Origin: Virgibacillus ihumii
Lineage (GTDB): Bacteria > Bacillota > Bacilli > Bacillales > Amphibacillaceae
Assembly: GCF_902726655.1 (NCBI RefSeq)
Contig: NZ_CACVAN010000001.1
Location: 558,001 to 622,000 of the forward strand
DNA: 64,000 nucleotides
Direction of reading: 5' to 3'
Shown here: positions 39,219 to 51,227 of the stretch, piece by piece
Layout: each line of letters begins with the position of its first letter
Position numbering within the stretch: position 1 is the first letter of the stretch
Program-made: the position numbers and the translations under genes
Notes under the pieces: model-generated
The model's database searches: none
Seen by the model: the letters and a program-made list of their open reading frames with translations, nothing else
What the model was told of the DNA's origin: nothing

Positions 39219-40481
39219 ATGACAACTGTAATAGCGTTTATATTTATGTTTGGTTTGCTCGTTTTCATTCACGAACTAGGCCATTTAATCTTTGCGAAGC
39301 GTGCCGGAATGTTGGCGCGGGAATTTGCCATCGGATTCGGCCCCAAAGTATTTGCCTTTACCAAAAATGAAACTGTATATACCATTCGACTGCTTCCGAT
39401 AGGGGGGTATGTTCGGGTTGCCGGTGAAGATCCGGAAATAGTTGAACTGAAACCGGGACAGCACATAGCACTGGAATTTAATGATAGCGGAAAAGTGAAT
39501 AAAATTATTGTTAATCATAAATCAAAACATCCAAATGCGCGTGTGATGGAAGTTTCGAAAGCCGATTTAGATCATTCTTTAATCATTGAAGGCTATGAAG
39601 TTGAAGAAGAAGATCAGCGGTTACGTTTCGACGTTGATCCAAAGGCGTTTTATGTTATGGATGAAAAAGAGACGCAAATTGCCCCATATGACCGGCAGTT
39701 CGCCTCGAAAAGTGTCGGAAAGCGGGCAATGCAATTATTTGCGGGTCCGATGATGAATTTTGTGCTGGCGATTATTCTGTTCATCATTATCGGACTGATT
39801 CAGGGAGTCCCTACCGAAGAGGCTATTATTGATGAGGCAGTTCCTGATACTCCTGCTGCAGACGCAGGGTTCCAGCACGGTGATGAAGTTGTCAAGGTGG
39901 ATGGAAATCCGATTTCGACATGGGATGAATTCACTGCAATTATACAGAAAAGTGCGGGAGAAGAACTGAATATGACTGTTGAGCGGTCAGGCGGTGAAAC
40001 AGCTCAAATTTCGGTGGTTCCTGAAAAACGTGAAGTACAAGGCAGAACATATGGACAACTCGGGGTAACGCATATGTTTGAACAGACTTTTACCGGGTCA
40101 CTTCAATATGGATTTGTAAAAACGTATGATACCACCAAGCTCATTCTGACTAACTTGGGAATGCTGGTAACAGGTCAGTTATCAATTGAAACGTTATCAG
40201 GTCCAGTCGGTATTTATGATGCAACTGACAGGTTTGTGGAAGCAGGATTCTTTACCTTCCTGATGTGGACAGCCGTTTTGAGTGTTAACCTTGGGATTGT
40301 AAACCTTGTACCACTTCCGGCACTTGATGGGGGCAGGCTGTTGTTCGTTGGAATTGAGGCTGTACGTGGAAAGCCGATCGATCCGCAAAAAGAAGGCATG
40401 GTGCATTTTGTAGGCTTTGCACTCTTAATGCTTCTGATGATAGTTGTCACCTGGAACGATATCCAACGGTTATTTTTATAA
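39219..40481 (+). CDS. rseP: Site-2 zinc metalloprotease RseP (RasP)
   Basis: 420 residues from the ATG at 39219, a few bases after AAAGGAAGGTG. HELGH at residues 18-22 in the first membrane helix binds zinc, and LVPLPALDGGRLLF near the C-terminus supplies the third ligand. One PDZ domain lies around residues 205-280. It cleaves anti-sigma factors (RsiW) and signal-peptide remnants within the membrane. Confidence 0.96.
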   Translation: MTTVIAFIFMFGLLVFIHELGHLIFAKRAGMLAREFAIGFGPKVFAFTKNETVYTIRLLPIGGYVRVAGEDPEIVELKPGQHIALEFNDSGKVNKIIVNHKSKHPNARVMEVSKADLDHSLIIEGYEVEEEDQRLRFDVDPKAFYVMDEKETQIAPYDRQFASKSVGKRAMQLFAGPMMNFVLAIILFIIIGLIQGVPTEEAIIDEAVPDTPAADAGFQHGDEVVKVDGNPISTWDEFTAIIQKSAGEELNMTVERSGGETAQISVVPEKREVQGRTYGQLGVTHMFEQTFTGSLQYGFVKTYDTTKLILTNLGMLVTGQLSIETLSGPVGIYDATDRFVEAGFFTFLMWTAVLSVNLGIVNLVPLPALDGGRLLFVGIEAVRGKPIDPQKEGMVHFVGFALLMLLMIVVTWNDIQRLFL

Positions 40482-40533
40482 CATCAAGATAAATAGTGGT
40501 AAAAAAAGTTGTTTCATATACGGTGTAAAAATA

Positions 40534-40571
40534 CAGAACCCTTGTCTCTTATATAAATGGCAAGGGTTCTA
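40534..40571 (+). terminator. Hairpin between rseP and polC
   Basis: AGAACCCTTG and CAAGGGTTCT form a perfect 10-bp stem. The following T tract is weak. It lies where proS would be expected. Confidence 0.65.
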
Positions 40572-40619
40572 CATACTTTTAAACAGGTATTTACCTGAAA
40601 TTGCCAGGAGGAAATGGTA

Positions 40620-43600
40620 ATGGATATTTCTAAAAAAGAGAAAATGCAACTGCTGCTGAAGCAATTGAATATAGTTGATAATGAGGTACTTGATCACTTT
40701 TTCGACAGTGAACTGATTAAACTGGAAGTACATAAACAATCAAAGACATGGCATTTTCATGTGATGGTAAACAGGCTTTTGCCTATAGAAACATATACAT
40801 TGCTTTCCACAAAACTGAAAGAAACCTTTGCACAATTTGCCAACGCTGTTGAACTGACATTGTATACAAACGATAAGAAAAGTGATAATGGCATAATTTG
40901 TGATTACTGGAATTTATTTTTGCAAAATATCTCTAATTTATCACCGGCATATAAAGATGTCGTGCATAATCAGGTTCCGCAAATAAACAATAATAATCTT
41001 ATGTTAACTGCGAGGAATGAGGCTGAAGGCAGAGCGTTAAAAAGGCGTTTGGAAAAGGAATTTCAACTATTCTGTAATAAAATCGGTGCACCTGAATTTT
41101 CTATAAAGGTGGATGTTAAGCCCGAGCTGGCAGATATCGAAAAGTTCCGGGAGCAAAAGGCACTTGAGGATCAGCAGCTTGTCCAAAAAACGGTTATGGA
41201 AAAAGAAAAACGTGATAAGGAAAAGCTGAATAAAGAACAAAATAAGCCGCTGATGCTTGGTTATAAAATTCAGGATGAACCGATCCATATGGAAGAAATA
41301 CAGGATGAGGAGCGTCGGGTAACTGTACAAGGCTATGTATTCTCCTCAGAAATACGACAACTTCGATCAGGCAGGAGTTTGTTGATAGCCAAAGCAACCG
41401 ACTATACGGACTCACTGCAGATTAAGATGTTTTCCAAAGGCGATGATGATGCTGAGAAATTTGAAAAGTTGAAAACGGGGATGTGGATTAAGGCGCGGGG
41501 AAGTATTCAAACAGATATGTACACAAATGAGCTGGCGATGATGGCTAATGACATTCATGAAGTCAAGATGGAAGTGAGGCAGGATACCGCTCCTGAGGAC
41601 CAGAAACGGGTGGAGTTACATGCTCATACGACCATGAGTCAAATGGATGCAGTTGTTTCACCAGCAGCTTTAATTGAAAAGGCGGCATCCTGGGGTCATA
41701 AAGCTGTTGCCATTACGGATCATGCAGGTTTACAGGGTTACCCCGAAGCGCATGCTGCAGGAGAAAAGCATGGTGTTAAAGTACTATACGGGGTTGAGGC
41801 AAATCTGGTTGATGATGGTGTACCGATTGCCTATAATGAAGCAGAAATGGAGCTTGAGGATAGTACTTACGTTGTATTTGACGTGGAAACGACAGGCTTG
41901 TCAGCAGTATATGATACGATTATTGAACTGGCCGGAGTAAAAATTCGTCAGGGTGAAATTGTTGACCGGTTTGAAGCGTTTGCCAACCCGCATCACCCGT
42001 TGTCACAAACCACGATTGATTTGACTGGAATAACGGATGACATGGTGAAAGATGCTCCGGAAATCGACGAAGTTTTGAAAGACTTTTACGAATGGATGGA
42101 CGACAGCATTCTGGTAGCGCACAACGCCAGCTTTGACATAGGTTTTTTAAACCAGGGGTTCAGCAGAATTGACTATGAAAAAGTAAAAAACCCGGTTATT
42201 GATACACTTGAACTTGCCAGATTTCTGTTTCCGGAATTAAAAAATCATCGTTTGAATACGATGTGTAAGCATCTGGATGTTGAATTGACCCAACATCACC
42301 GGGCAATTTACGATGCGGAAGCTACTGGTTATTTGCTTTGGAAAATGGTGAAGGGTCTGTTGCAAAAGGAAATTACGAATCATATTCACTTAAACGATCA
42401 CATGGGAGTGGGTAATGCATACCAGCGATCACGTCCTTTTCACTGCACACTTCTTGCCAAATCGCAGGATGGTCTAAAAAACCTGTATAAACTGGTCTCC
42501 CATGCACATATTGATTATTTTTATCGTGTACCTCGTGTCCCACGGTCTCTTCTTCAGAAATACAGAGAAGGTATTCTGGTTGGGTCGGGATGTGACAAAG
42601 GTGAAGTCTTTGAAACGATGATGCAAAAGTCAGCTGATGAGGCAGAAAAGGCAGCGGAATTTTATGATTTTATTGAAGTGCAGCCACCATCTAATTATGT
42701 GCATCTCGTTGAAAAAGATCTCGTGCAGAATGAAGCGCAGATTCTTGATATATTAACAAAGCTCACAGATCTTGGCGAACGGATGAATAAGACAGTTGTT
42801 GCAACCGGTAATGTTCATTACATCGAGGAACATGATAAATTGTATCGGCAAATATTGATTTCTTCCCAGGCAGGTAATCCATTAAATCGGCAGACACTGC
42901 CAAATACGCCATTTCGGACTACCAATGAAATGCTCGAGTGTTTCAGCTTCCTGGGCGAGGACAAAGCGAATGAAATTGTGGTAACGAATCCTAATACGAT
43001 TGCAGATAACATTGAAGAAATCTCGCCTGTGAAAGACGGACTGTACACACCAACAATTGAGGGTGCCGATGAAGAAATGCGTAGTCTTTGCTATTCGCGT
43101 GCCAAGCATATTTATGGCGAACCTGTTCCAGATATCGTAACAGACCGTCTTGAGAAAGAGCTGTCAAGTATCATTGGGCATGGTTTTTCGGTAATCTATT
43201 TGATTTCTCACAAACTCGTAAAAAAATCACTTGATGACGGATACCTGGTAGGTTCTCGGGGGTCGGTAGGGTCTTCATTGGTCGCAACGATGTCGGAAAT
43301 AACTGAAGTTAATCCGCTGCCGCCACATTATGTGTGCTCTGAATGCCGTCATCATGAGTTTATTACGGATGGTTCTGTCGGCAGCGGTTTTGACCTGCCT
43401 GAGAAGGAATGCTCGAATTGTCATATACCACTGACCAAAGATGGACAGGACATTCCGTTTGAAACATTCCTAGGGTTTAAAGGTGATAAGGTTCCCGATA
43501 TTGATCTTAATTTTTCCGGTGAATATCAGCCAAGGGCGCATAATTATACGAAGGAATTATTTGGTGAAGATAATGTTTATCGTGCGGGTACAATTGGTAC

Positions 43601-44915
43601 AATTGCCGAAAAGACAGCATACGGGTATGTGAAAGGCTATGCTTCCGATAAACAGCTTGTTTATAAAAATGCAGAAGTGGACAGACTTGTGCAAGGTTGT
43701 ACTGGTGTAAAACGGACAACCGGTCAGCATCCGGGAGGTATTATTGTTGTACCTGAAGATAAGGAAATATTTGATTTTACCCCAATTCAGTTCCCGGCAG
43801 ATGATCGGAAGAGTGAATGGCGGACAACGCATTTTGATTTCCACTCCATTCATGATAACCTTCTGAAGTTGGATATCCTCGGACATGATGATCCAACTGT
43901 TATCCGAATGCTGCAGGATCTGAGTGGGATTGATCCGAAAACTATTCCGACAGATGATGCGGAAGTTATGAAAATCTTTTCAGGAACCGAATCAATCGGG
44001 GTTTCTCCTGAACAGATCAATTGTACAACAGGAACATTGGGCGTACCTGAATTCGGGACTAAATTTGTCCGGCAGATGCTTGAGGATACGAAACCATCCA
44101 CATTTGCAGAATTAGTGATTATTTCCGGATTGTCCCATGGTACCGATGTATGGCTTGGCAATGCACAGGAATTAATTAACGATGGTATTTGTGAGCTGCC
44201 GGATGTTATTGGCTGCCGTGATGATATCATGGTCTATTTAATGCACAAAGGATTGGAATCCCCACTTGCCTTTAAAATTATGGAGTTTGTCCGAAAAGGA
44301 AGAGGGCTGCAGGACGAATGGATTAATGAAATGAAAAAGCATGGTGTACCGGACTGGTATATTGAGTCATGTAAAAAGATTAAATACATGTTTCCAAAAG
44401 CACACGCAGCTGCATATGTACTTATGGCAGTCCGCATCGCATACTTTAAAGTGCATTATCCTATCTACTTTTATGCTGCATATTTTTCGGTTCGGGCTGG
44501 TGATTTTGAGCTGGATACAATGTGTAAAGGAGCAGATGCGATACGGAACCGGATTGAAGGGATAACTGCTAAAGGGAATGATGCATCACCGAAAGAAAAA
44601 AGTCTTTCCACAGTATTGGAAGTGGCATTGGAGATGTGTGAGCGTGGCTATTCATTTCAAAAGGTGGACCTGTATAAATCGAAGGCTTCTGAATTCATTG
44701 TTGAGGGAGATACGTTGATACCGCCATTTGATGCAGTAGATGGTCTTGGTACAAATGCTGCCATTAATATCGTTAAGGTAAGGGAAGATGGTGAGTTTCT
44801 CTCCAAGGAGGATTTGCGCCAACGGAGCAGAATTTCTAAAACGGTACTGGAATATCTGGACAATCACGGATGTTTGGAAGGTATGGCGGAGAAAAATCAA
44901 TTATCACTGTTTTAG
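40620..44915 (+). CDS. polC: DNA polymerase III PolC-type alpha subunit
   Basis: 1431 residues from the ATG at 40620, eight bases after AGGAGG. The ATG at 40614 is too close. In order there is an N-terminal domain, an OB fold (about 235-310), a PHP domain opening with [13 protein letters not shown], and a DEDDh 3'-5' exonuclease ([11 protein letters not shown], about 421-580). Next come the rest of PHP, a Cys-rich zinc motif (CSECRHH, CSNCHIP), and the polymerase palm with PDIDLNFSG. It is the main replicative polymerase of Firmicutes. Confidence 0.98.
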   Translation: MDISKKEKMQLLLKQLNIVDNEVLDHFFDSELIKLEVHKQSKTWHFHVMVNRLLPIETYTLLSTKLKETFAQFANAVELTLYTNDKKSDNGIICDYWNLFLQNISNLSPAYKDVVHNQVPQINNNNLMLTARNEAEGRALKRRLEKEFQLFCNKIGAPEFSIKVDVKPELADIEKFREQKALEDQQLVQKTVMEKEKRDKEKLNKEQNKPLMLGYKIQDEPIHMEEIQDEERRVTVQGYVFSSEIRQLRSGRSLLIAKATDYTDSLQIKMFSKGDDDAEKFEKLKTGMWIKARGSIQTDMYTNELAMMANDIHEVKMEVRQDTAPEDQKRVELHAHTTMSQMDAVVSPAALIEKAASWGHKAVAITDHAGLQGYPEAHAAGEKHGVKVLYGVEANLVDDGVPIAYNEAEMELEDSTYVVFDVETTGLSAVYDTIIELAGVKIRQGEIVDRFEAFANPHHPLSQTTIDLTGITDDMVKDAPEIDEVLKDFYEWMDDSILVAHNASFDIGFLNQGFSRIDYEKVKNPVIDTLELARFLFPELKNHRLNTMCKHLDVELTQHHRAIYDAEATGYLLWKMVKGLLQKEITNHIHLNDHMGVGNAYQRSRPFHCTLLAKSQDGLKNLYKLVSHAHIDYFYRVPRVPRSLLQKYREGILVGSGCDKGEVFETMMQKSADEAEKAAEFYDFIEVQPPSNYVHLVEKDLVQNEAQILDILTKLTDLGERMNKTVVATGNVHYIEEHDKLYRQILISSQAGNPLNRQTLPNTPFRTTNEMLECFSFLGEDKANEIVVTNPNTIADNIEEISPVKDGLYTPTIEGADEEMRSLCYSRAKHIYGEPVPDIVTDRLEKELSSIIGHGFSVIYLISHKLVKKSLDDGYLVGSRGSVGSSLVATMSEITEVNPLPPHYVCSECRHHEFITDGSVGSGFDLPEKECSNCHIPLTKDGQDIPFETFLGFKGDKVPDIDLNFSGEYQPRAHNYTKELFGEDNVYRAGTIGTIAEKTAYGYVKGYASDKQLVYKNAEVDRLVQGCTGVKRTTGQHPGGIIVVPEDKEIFDFTPIQFPADDRKSEWRTTHFDFHSIHDNLLKLDILGHDDPTVIRMLQDLSGIDPKTIPTDDAEVMKIFSGTESIGVSPEQINCTTGTLGVPEFGTKFVRQMLEDTKPSTFAELVIISGLSHGTDVWLGNAQELINDGICELPDVIGCRDDIMVYLMHKGLESPLAFKIMEFVRKGRGLQDEWINEMKKHGVPDWYIESCKKIKYMFPKAHAAAYVLMAVRIAYFKVHYPIYFYAAYFSVRAGDFELDTMCKGADAIRNRIEGITAKGNDASPKEKSLSTVLEVALEMCERGYSFQKVDLYKSKASEFIVEGDTLIPPFDAVDGLGTNAAINIVKVREDGEFLSKEDLRQRSRISKTVLEYLDNHGCLEGMAEKNQLSLF

Positions 44916-44997
44916 CCAGAAACATAGGCTATCGCAGTTGCATGAGCAGCATTAATGTGATATAGTTTTTATTGGTAAGTAATGATACGAACGGTTA

Positions 44998-45022
44998 AAG
45001 GAGTGGGTGAAGCCCACTCCTT
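44998..45022 (+). terminator. Rho-independent terminator after polC
   Basis: AAGGAGTGGG and CCCACTCCTT form a perfect 10-bp stem over a 5-base loop, followed by TTCTT. Confidence 0.8.
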
Positions 45023-45051
45023 CTTCATACTGCTATCTTTGAACTAATCCT

Positions 45052-45079
45052 CCCTTGCCACCTTTTCGGCAGGGGTTTT
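45052..45079 (+). terminator. Second terminator between polC and rimP
   Basis: CCCTTGCC and GGCAGGGG arms over an 8-base loop, followed by TTTTG. It stands in tandem with the previous hairpin. Confidence 0.7.
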
Positions 45080-45167
45080 GTATTAAAAAAGCTGGTTTGC
45101 AAATGAAAAAGAGTATGATGGTTCATAATAAGAAAAGTACACAATTGAATAGAAGGAGGGTTATTTC

Positions 45168-45638
45168 TTGAGTTCAAGCGTTATCAGCATAACTGAAAAT
45201 TTTGTGCAACCTATTTTGCAGGAACAAAACCTGGAATTGGTTGATATCGAATATGTAAAAGAGGGAAAGAATTGGTTTCTCCGAGTTTACATAGATAAGG
45301 AAGGCGGAGTGGACATTGCAGAATGTGGTTCAGTATCCGAGCAATTGAGCGAAAAACTTGATGAATCAGATCCAATCAAAGAAGCCTATTTTCTTGAGGT
45401 ATCATCACCAGGTGTTGAACGCCCATTGAAAACAAAAGCAGACTTTGAAAAAAATACAGGCAATAATGTCTTTTTGAAACTATATGCACCGATAGATGGT
45501 GAAAAAGAGTATGAAGGAACACTGGAAGAATTCACGAATGACTTTGCTGTAGTATCCTATATGGTGAAAACCCGTAAAAAATTGGTGGAAATTCCGTTCG
45601 ATAAAATTGCTAAAGCACGATTGGCAGTTAAGTTATAA
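45168..45638 (+). CDS. rimP: Ribosome maturation factor RimP
   Basis: 156 residues from a TTG start, eight bases after AGAAGGAGG. An N-terminal alpha/beta domain with LELVDIEYVKEGKNWFLRVYID is followed by a C-terminal Sm-like barrel. It assists 30S assembly. It opens the nusA-infB operon, the universal bacterial order. Confidence 0.95.
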   Translation: MSSSVISITENFVQPILQEQNLELVDIEYVKEGKNWFLRVYIDKEGGVDIAECGSVSEQLSEKLDESDPIKEAYFLEVSSPGVERPLKTKADFEKNTGNNVFLKLYAPIDGEKEYEGTLEEFTNDFAVVSYMVKTRKKLVEIPFDKIAKARLAVKL

Positions 45639-45651
45639 AGGGGGAATAAAA

Positions 45652-46746
45652 GTGAACAGTCAGTTGTTTGAAGCGATTGATTATTTGGAAAAAGAAAAAG
45701 GGATTGATAAAGACATTCTTTTGGAAACATTGGAAGCAGCTTTGATATCCGCCTATAAGAAAAACTTTAAATCTGCTACGAATGTACGGATCGATATTAA
45801 TGAGGAATCAGGTTCGATGCGGGTGCTGTCTCGTAAAACCATTGTTGAAGAAGTAGAAGATGTTCAGGAGGAAATTTCGCTTGCTGAAGCAGAGAAAATC
45901 GATCCGAATTATGAGGTGGACGATGTTATCGAAGTCGAAGTTACACCAAAAGATTTTGGACGAATTGCTGCCCAGGCGGCTAAACAGGTTGTTACACAAC
46001 GGGTCAGGGAAGCAGAACGCGGCGTTATTTTCAGTGAATATGCCGATCGTGAAGAAGATGTTATGACGGGTATCATCCAGCGTAAAGATCCGAAGTTTGT
46101 TTATGTAAACTTAGGTAAAATTGAAGCTAAGTTAGCGGAATCCGAACAAATGCCTACGGAAGAATATTATGTACATGACCGTTTGAAGGTTTTTGTTACT
46201 AAAGTTGAAAATACAGGTAAGGGACCGCAAATCTATATTTCCAGATCACACCCCGGTTTGCTGAAGCGCCTATTTGAGATGGAAGTTCCGGAAATTTACA
46301 ATGGAACTGTTGAAATTAAATCCGTTGCACGCGAAGCAGGTGACCGCTCGAAGATCTCCGTACATGCGGATGATCCTGAGTTGGATGCGGTTGGTTCTTG
46401 TGTAGGACAGCGGGGACAGCGTGTTCAGGTTATCGTGAATGAATTAAAAGGTGAGAAAATTGATGTGGTTGAATGGTCAGAGGATCCGGTGGAGTACGTA
46501 TCCAATGCACTCAGTCCGTCAAAAGTGGTCGAAGTACTGGTTAATGAAGAAGAAAAAGCAACCACTGTCATTGTGCCGGATTACCAGTTATCACTTGCTA
46601 TTGGTAAACGTGGACAAAATGCAAGGCTTGCAGCGAAGCTTACCGGGTGGAAAATTGATATAAAAAGTGAATCAGAAGCCCGTGAAGAAGGACTTTTAAC
46701 TGAAACTGACACCTATTCAGAAACCGGGGAAGATTTGTTCGAATAA
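45652..46746 (+). CDS. nusA: Transcription termination/antitermination factor NusA
   Basis: 364 residues from the GTG at 45652, after AAAGGGGG. The N-terminal RNA polymerase-binding domain is followed by S1 (about 135-200), KH1 with SVGQRG-type GxxG in [14 protein letters not shown], and KH2 with [16 protein letters not shown]. It modulates pausing, termination and rRNA antitermination. Confidence 0.97.
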   Translation: MNSQLFEAIDYLEKEKGIDKDILLETLEAALISAYKKNFKSATNVRIDINEESGSMRVLSRKTIVEEVEDVQEEISLAEAEKIDPNYEVDDVIEVEVTPKDFGRIAAQAAKQVVTQRVREAERGVIFSEYADREEDVMTGIIQRKDPKFVYVNLGKIEAKLAESEQMPTEEYYVHDRLKVFVTKVENTGKGPQIYISRSHPGLLKRLFEMEVPEIYNGTVEIKSVAREAGDRSKISVHADDPELDAVGSCVGQRGQRVQVIVNELKGEKIDVVEWSEDPVEYVSNALSPSKVVEVLVNEEEKATTVIVPDYQLSLAIGKRGQNARLAAKLTGWKIDIKSESEAREEGLLTETDTYSETGEDLFE

Positions 46747-46759
46747 GGGAGGTCTGGCC

Positions 46760-47032
46760 GTGAAAAAAAAGAAAGTACCTGAAAGAAAGTGTATTGTTAC
46801 GAATGAGATGAAGCCTAAAAAGGACTTGATTCGTATTGTCCGAAACAAAGACGGAGAGGTCTTTGTGGACCCAACCGGAAAGAAAAACGGTCGCGGAGCA
46901 TATCTATCCAACGATAAAAGCGTCATTGAAAAGGCTAGAAAAACCGGTATATTAAGCAGACAGCTTAATGTGGAAATCGACATCGCTATTTTTGATGAAC
47001 TTATGAAAATAGTTGAAGAAAATGAAAAATAG
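46760..47032 (+). CDS. rnpM: RNase P modulator RnpM (YlxR)
   Basis: 90 residues from a GTG start after AAGGGAGG. The DUF448 motifs PERKCIVT, DLIRIVR and GRGAYLS are clear. YlxR/RnpM binds RNase P RNA and tunes its activity in B. subtilis. It overlaps the next gene by 11 bases. Confidence 0.93.
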   Translation: MKKKKVPERKCIVTNEMKPKKDLIRIVRNKDGEVFVDPTGKKNGRGAYLSNDKSVIEKARKTGILSRQLNVEIDIAIFDELMKIVEENEK

Positions 47033-47321
47033 TTATTTGAGCTTATTAGGGTTGGCATACAGGGCAGGTAAATGCTCGCTAGGTGAAGAAACCATCGTGA
47101 AGGATATCAGGCAGAAACGGGCAAAACTGGTTTTGCTTGCGAATGATATTGGACCGCAGACCCGCAAAAAAATGACGGACAAATGTAAAACGAATGATAT
47201 ACCATTTATAATAGCTGATGATAGAGAAACATTATCAAACGCTGTAGGAAAATCCCATAGAGTAGCTATTGCCATTTTAGATGCAGGATTTGCCGCTAAG
47301 ATCAAATCGCTGCTCGGGTAA
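47022..47321 (+). CDS. rplGA: L7Ae-family ribosomal-type protein RplGA (YlxQ)
   Basis: 99 residues from the ATG at 47022; a TTG at 47013 is an alternative. It has the L7Ae fold signature [14 protein letters not shown] and [16 protein letters not shown]. The family binds kink-turns in RNA. It lies between rnpM and infB as in B. subtilis, where the protein is 100 residues. Confidence 0.92.
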   Translation: MKNSYLSLLGLAYRAGKCSLGEETIVKDIRQKRAKLVLLANDIGPQTRKKMTDKCKTNDIPFIIADDRETLSNAVGKSHRVAIAILDAGFAAKIKSLLG

Positions 47322-47341
47322 TTAATTTCGGGGGTGAACGT

Positions 47342-49498
47342 ATGACGAAAATGCGCGTATATGAATATGCCAAGAAGAATAAAGCAGCAAGTAAAGAAGT
47401 AATTAACTATTTAAAAGAGTTAAATATTGAAGTGTCCAATCATATGTCGACGATTTCAGATGATACAATAGTAAAATTGGATAAGAAATTTGCACCAAAG
47501 CAGGAGACAAAGGAAGAATCCGCTGGCGAAAAAAACGGGAATCCGGGAAAGAAAAAAACAGGTTCCCATAATAGGCCAAATCAAAAACAGGATAATAAAC
47601 GAAAGCCTCCCCATAAGCAGCAAAACAAGCAGCAAAAAGGGAAACAGAACAAGCATCAGAAACAAAATAATAAACAGCATCATGGCAAAAAGGGCCGAGG
47701 TAAGCCTGCACAACAACAGCAGCAAAAACCGGTTGTGAAGGAAACACCAAAACAGATTAAGTACAGTGACACATTAACTGTTAGTGACCTCGCTCAGAAA
47801 CTAAATAAAGATACGTCAGAAATCATTAAGAAGCTTATGTTTTTAGGTGTTATGGCCACCAAAAACCAGGATCTTGATGATGATGCTGTAGAACTGATTT
47901 GTACAGAGTACAATGTTGAAGTGGAAAAGGAAATCATCTTGGAGGATACTGATTTTGATAAGTATCTGGAAGAAGACAAGGAAGCAGATCTTGTGGAGCG
48001 TCCTGCAGTAGTAACAATTATGGGACATGTTGACCATGGTAAAACAACGCTATTGGATGCAATCCGCCACACAAAGGTACAGGAAGGTGAAGCGGGCGGA
48101 ATCACCCAGCATATTGGTGCGTATCAGGTGGAAAATGACGGTAGAAAAATTACTTTCCTTGACACACCTGGGCATGCCGCGTTTACCAGTATGCGTTCTC
48201 GTGGAGCGCAAATAACTGATATTGCTGTTTTGGTTGTTGCTGCTGATGATGGTGTGATGCCGCAGACTGTGGAAGCAATCAACCATGCCAAGGCTGCTGA
48301 GGTTCCAATCATTGTAGCTGTTAACAAAATGGATAAGGAAGGCGCTAATCCAGACCGTGTGATGCAGGAATTGACGGAATATGAACTGATTCCGGAAGCA
48401 TGGGGAGGCAAAACGATTTTTGTGAACCTGTCTGCTGTTAAATACGAGGGAATTGATGATTTGCTGGAAATGCTCTTACTTGTTTCTGAAGTGGAAGAAC
48501 TGAAAGCAAATCCGAATAAAAATGCGTTCGGTACGGTAATTGATGCCCAGCTTGATAAAGGTAAAGGTTCAGTTGCTTCACTTCTTGTCCAAAGCGGTAC
48601 GCTGCATGTTGGCGATTCGCTTGTTGTTGGTAACACTTATGGACGGGTTCGTGCAATGGTAAGTGATATTGGTCATCGCGTAAAAGAGGCGGGCCCATCC
48701 ACACCTGTTGAAATTACTGGCCTTAATGATGTGCCACAGGCAGGCGACCAGTTCCTTGTTTTCAGTGATGAGAAAAAATCCCGCTCCATTGGGGAAGCCC
48801 GTCATCAGAAATATATTCAGGAAAACCGGACGGAGCAGACTAAAGTGAGCCTGGATGACCTGTTTGAACAAATTAAGCAAGGTGAAATGAAAGAAATTAA
48901 TATTATTATCAAGGCGGATGTACAAGGCTCGGCCGAGGCAATGGCTTCTTCTCTTAGAAAAATTGACGTGGAAGGCGTTAAGATTAAGATCATTCATACT
49001 GGTGTTGGTGCGATCACCGAATCAGATATTATTCTCGCATCCGCTTCCAATGCAATTGTAGTAGGGTTTAATGTACGCCCTGATGCCAATGCGAAAAAAG
49101 CTGCGGAATCTGAAAAAGTCGATGTCCGTCTTCACCGCGTTATTTACAAAGTAATTGAAGAAATTGAATCAGCTATGAAAGGACTGCTGGATCCGGAATA
49201 CGAGGAAAAAGTAATTGGTCAGGCTGAGGTCAGGGAAACATTTAAGGTTTCCAGAATCGGCACAATTGCCGGAAGCTATGTAACAGATGGTAAGGTAACA
49301 CGTGATTCCGGCGTTCGTTTGATTCGCGATGGCGTCGTACAATTTGAAGGTGAAATTGCTGATTTGAAACGATTTAAAGATGATGTTAAAGAAGTTGCAA
49401 AGAATTATGAGTGTGGCATCACAATCAAGAACTTCAATGACATTAAAGAAGGCGATACAATCGAAGCGTTTATTATGCAGGAAATTGAACGGAAATGA
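47342..49498 (+). CDS. infB: Translation initiation factor IF-2
   Basis: 718 residues. The N-terminal IF2N helix is followed by a Lys/Gln/Asn-rich low-complexity linker (about residues 50-140) and a second IF2N. The GTPase domain has [26 protein letters not shown] and [10 protein letters not shown]-terminal domains bind fMet-tRNA. It positions initiator tRNA on the ribosome. The stop overlaps ylxP (ATGA). Confidence 0.98.
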   Translation: MTKMRVYEYAKKNKAASKEVINYLKELNIEVSNHMSTISDDTIVKLDKKFAPKQETKEESAGEKNGNPGKKKTGSHNRPNQKQDNKRKPPHKQQNKQQKGKQNKHQKQNNKQHHGKKGRGKPAQQQQQKPVVKETPKQIKYSDTLTVSDLAQKLNKDTSEIIKKLMFLGVMATKNQDLDDDAVELICTEYNVEVEKEIILEDTDFDKYLEEDKEADLVERPAVVTIMGHVDHGKTTLLDAIRHTKVQEGEAGGITQHIGAYQVENDGRKITFLDTPGHAAFTSMRSRGAQITDIAVLVVAADDGVMPQTVEAINHAKAAEVPIIVAVNKMDKEGANPDRVMQELTEYELIPEAWGGKTIFVNLSAVKYEGIDDLLEMLLLVSEVEELKANPNKNAFGTVIDAQLDKGKGSVASLLVQSGTLHVGDSLVVGNTYGRVRAMVSDIGHRVKEAGPSTPVEITGLNDVPQAGDQFLVFSDEKKSRSIGEARHQKYIQENRTEQTKVSLDDLFEQIKQGEMKEINIIIKADVQGSAEAMASSLRKIDVEGVKIKIIHTGVGAITESDIILASASNAIVVGFNVRPDANAKKAAESEKVDVRLHRVIYKVIEEIESAMKGLLDPEYEEKVIGQAEVRETFKVSRIGTIAGSYVTDGKVTRDSGVRLIRDGVVQFEGEIADLKRFKDDVKEVAKNYECGITIKNFNDIKEGDTIEAFIMQEIERK

Positions 49499-49773
49499 TT
49501 TTGTACGCTGAGGTCGAGTTCATGCTGTATGAGGGGCATTCGCTCAAACAAAAACGCTCTGTTATAAAACGGTTGATGGCAAAATTGCATAACGAGCTGA
49601 ATGTTGCTGTTACCGAATTGGATTACCACGATCTGTGGCAGCGAACAAAACTTGGTGTTGTTACGGTTTCCAATGATCTTACACATGTTGAGCAGATTAT
49701 GCAGGAGGTATTCCGAATTATGGATACCTTCACCGAACTTGAGCGTACTATAACGAATGTGGAACGGTTATAA
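49495..49773 (+). CDS. ylxP: DUF503 family protein YlxP
   Basis: 92 residues overlapping infB by four bases. [23 protein letters not shown] and the [14 protein letters not shown] segment define DUF503. The family has a ferredoxin-like fold, and its role is not established, though its place beside infB and rbfA suggests ribosome-related work. Confidence 0.92.
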   Translation: MILYAEVEFMLYEGHSLKQKRSVIKRLMAKLHNELNVAVTELDYHDLWQRTKLGVVTVSNDLTHVEQIMQEVFRIMDTFTELERTITNVERL

Positions 49774-49808
49774 TAAGGAAAGCACCATTTTTATTGAGGT
49801 GATGATAT

Positions 49809-50150
49809 ATGGGTGACTTACGTGCAAATCGAGTTGCAGAACAAATGAAAAAAGAAATGGGTGATCTCATCAGCAAGAAAATCAAGGATCCCCGTGTCGG
49901 ATTTGTCACTGTCACTGATGTTGAGGTAACAGGTGACCTGCAACAGGCAAAAGTATTTATTTCAGTGCTTGGTGATGAGCAGGAGAAACACGATACACTC
50001 GTCGGGCTCGCTAAAGCAAAAGGTTTTATCCGTTCAGAAATCGGCAAACGGATCCGGTTGCGTAAAACACCTGAAATTACGTTTGAATTTGATGAAGCGC
50101 TCGAACACGGAAATCGTATCGAAAAGATTTTAAGGGATTTGAACAATTAG
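49809..50150 (+). CDS. rbfA: Ribosome-binding factor A
   Basis: 113 residues, a KH-like fold with [22 protein letters not shown] and the [14 protein letters not shown] strand. It binds the 16S helix 1 region during late 30S maturation. The TTGAGGTGATG precedes the start. It ends the nusA-infB operon. Confidence 0.97.
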   Translation: MGDLRANRVAEQMKKEMGDLISKKIKDPRVGFVTVTDVEVTGDLQQAKVFISVLGDEQEKHDTLVGLAKAKGFIRSEIGKRIRLRKTPEITFEFDEALEHGNRIEKILRDLNN

Positions 50151-50171
50151 AATTAGCATGTGTGTATGAAG

Positions 50172-50196
50172 AAATCTGGCCCGCGGGTCAGATTTT
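50172..50196 (+). terminator. Rho-independent terminator after rbfA
   Basis: AAATCTG and CAGATTT close over a GC-rich CCCGCGGG inner palindrome, followed by TTTT. Confidence 0.85.
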
Positions 50197-50321
50197 TCCA
50201 TGGCAGATAAAGAAAGTTAAAACTTTCATGCTGCATAAGTGGAGCTAAGGCTGTCACCTAAAAGATTGGTGGCGACCAAGTTTTCTAATATTTCATCGTA
50301 CATAGTTTGGGAGTGGTTCAA

Positions 50322-51206
50322 TTGAAGGGAATATTGCCTTTATGGAAACCAAAAGGAATGACTTCGCATGATTGTGTAGCCAAAGTACGGAAATTGTTTT
50401 ATACAAAAAAAGTCGGGCATACGGGAACGCTTGATCCGGAAGTTGAAGGGGTCCTGCCTATCTGCATTGGACAGGCTACTAAAATCGTTCCGTTTTTAAC
50501 CGACACGACGAAGACATATAAAGCTGTAGTTTCGCTTGGTACAGCAACAGACACCGAAGATGCACAAGGCAGCATTATCGAGAAAAAGGCTGTTGGGATA
50601 TCTCTTTCTAAACAGATTCTTGAAAACGTGTTACAATTATTTTTGGGTGAAATTGAGCAAATTCCCCCTATGTATTCAGCAGTAAAGGTTAATGGTAAAA
50701 AATTATACGAATATGCTCGGGCTAATGAAGATGTTGAACGTCCGGTGCGGAATGTAACCATTCATAAACTTGATCTGCTGGATTTTGATAATGATCAACA
50801 TAGATTTACGATACAGGTTGTTTGTTCGAAAGGAACATATATCCGGACCCTTTGTGTGGATATAGGAAGAAGCTTAGGTTATCCGGCGCATATGTCCTAT
50901 TTGGTCCGCACCGAAACCGGTTCTATTATGCAGAAAGACACTGTAAGTTTTAATGAGCTTGAACAGGCAGGAGAAAGACAACAGATGCTGTTGCCGGTTT
51001 CAACAGGACTGAAACATTTGGATGTTCTTGAAGTTGATGAAAATATGAAAATGAAAGTGAAAAACGGACAGAAGCTCGCTTTACCGGAAAAACAACTTCA
51101 AACAGATCCGTTTACTGTAATGTTTCAAGATGATGTATTAGCAATTTATCAAATTCACCCGGATAAACCGAATTGTATAAAGCCAGTACGGGTTTTTAAT
51201 GAATGA
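50322..51206 (+). CDS. truB: tRNA pseudouridine(55) synthase TruB
   Basis: 294 residues from the TTG at 50322, six bases after GGGAGTGG. A TTG at 50307 and a GTG at 50313 are less likely. The catalytic aspartate lies in GHTGTLDPEVEGVLPI. KTYKAVVSLG and SKGTYIRTL follow, and the C-terminus is PUA-like. It makes pseudouridine 55 in the T-loop. ribF follows after 21 bases. Confidence 0.96.
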   Translation: MKGILPLWKPKGMTSHDCVAKVRKLFYTKKVGHTGTLDPEVEGVLPICIGQATKIVPFLTDTTKTYKAVVSLGTATDTEDAQGSIIEKKAVGISLSKQILENVLQLFLGEIEQIPPMYSAVKVNGKKLYEYARANEDVERPVRNVTIHKLDLLDFDNDQHRFTIQVVCSKGTYIRTLCVDIGRSLGYPAHMSYLVRTETGSIMQKDTVSFNELEQAGERQQMLLPVSTGLKHLDVLEVDENMKMKVKNGQKLALPEKQLQTDPFTVMFQDDVLAIYQIHPDKPNCIKPVRVFNE

Positions 51207-51227
51207 ATAAAGTGTAGGTGAAAAGCA

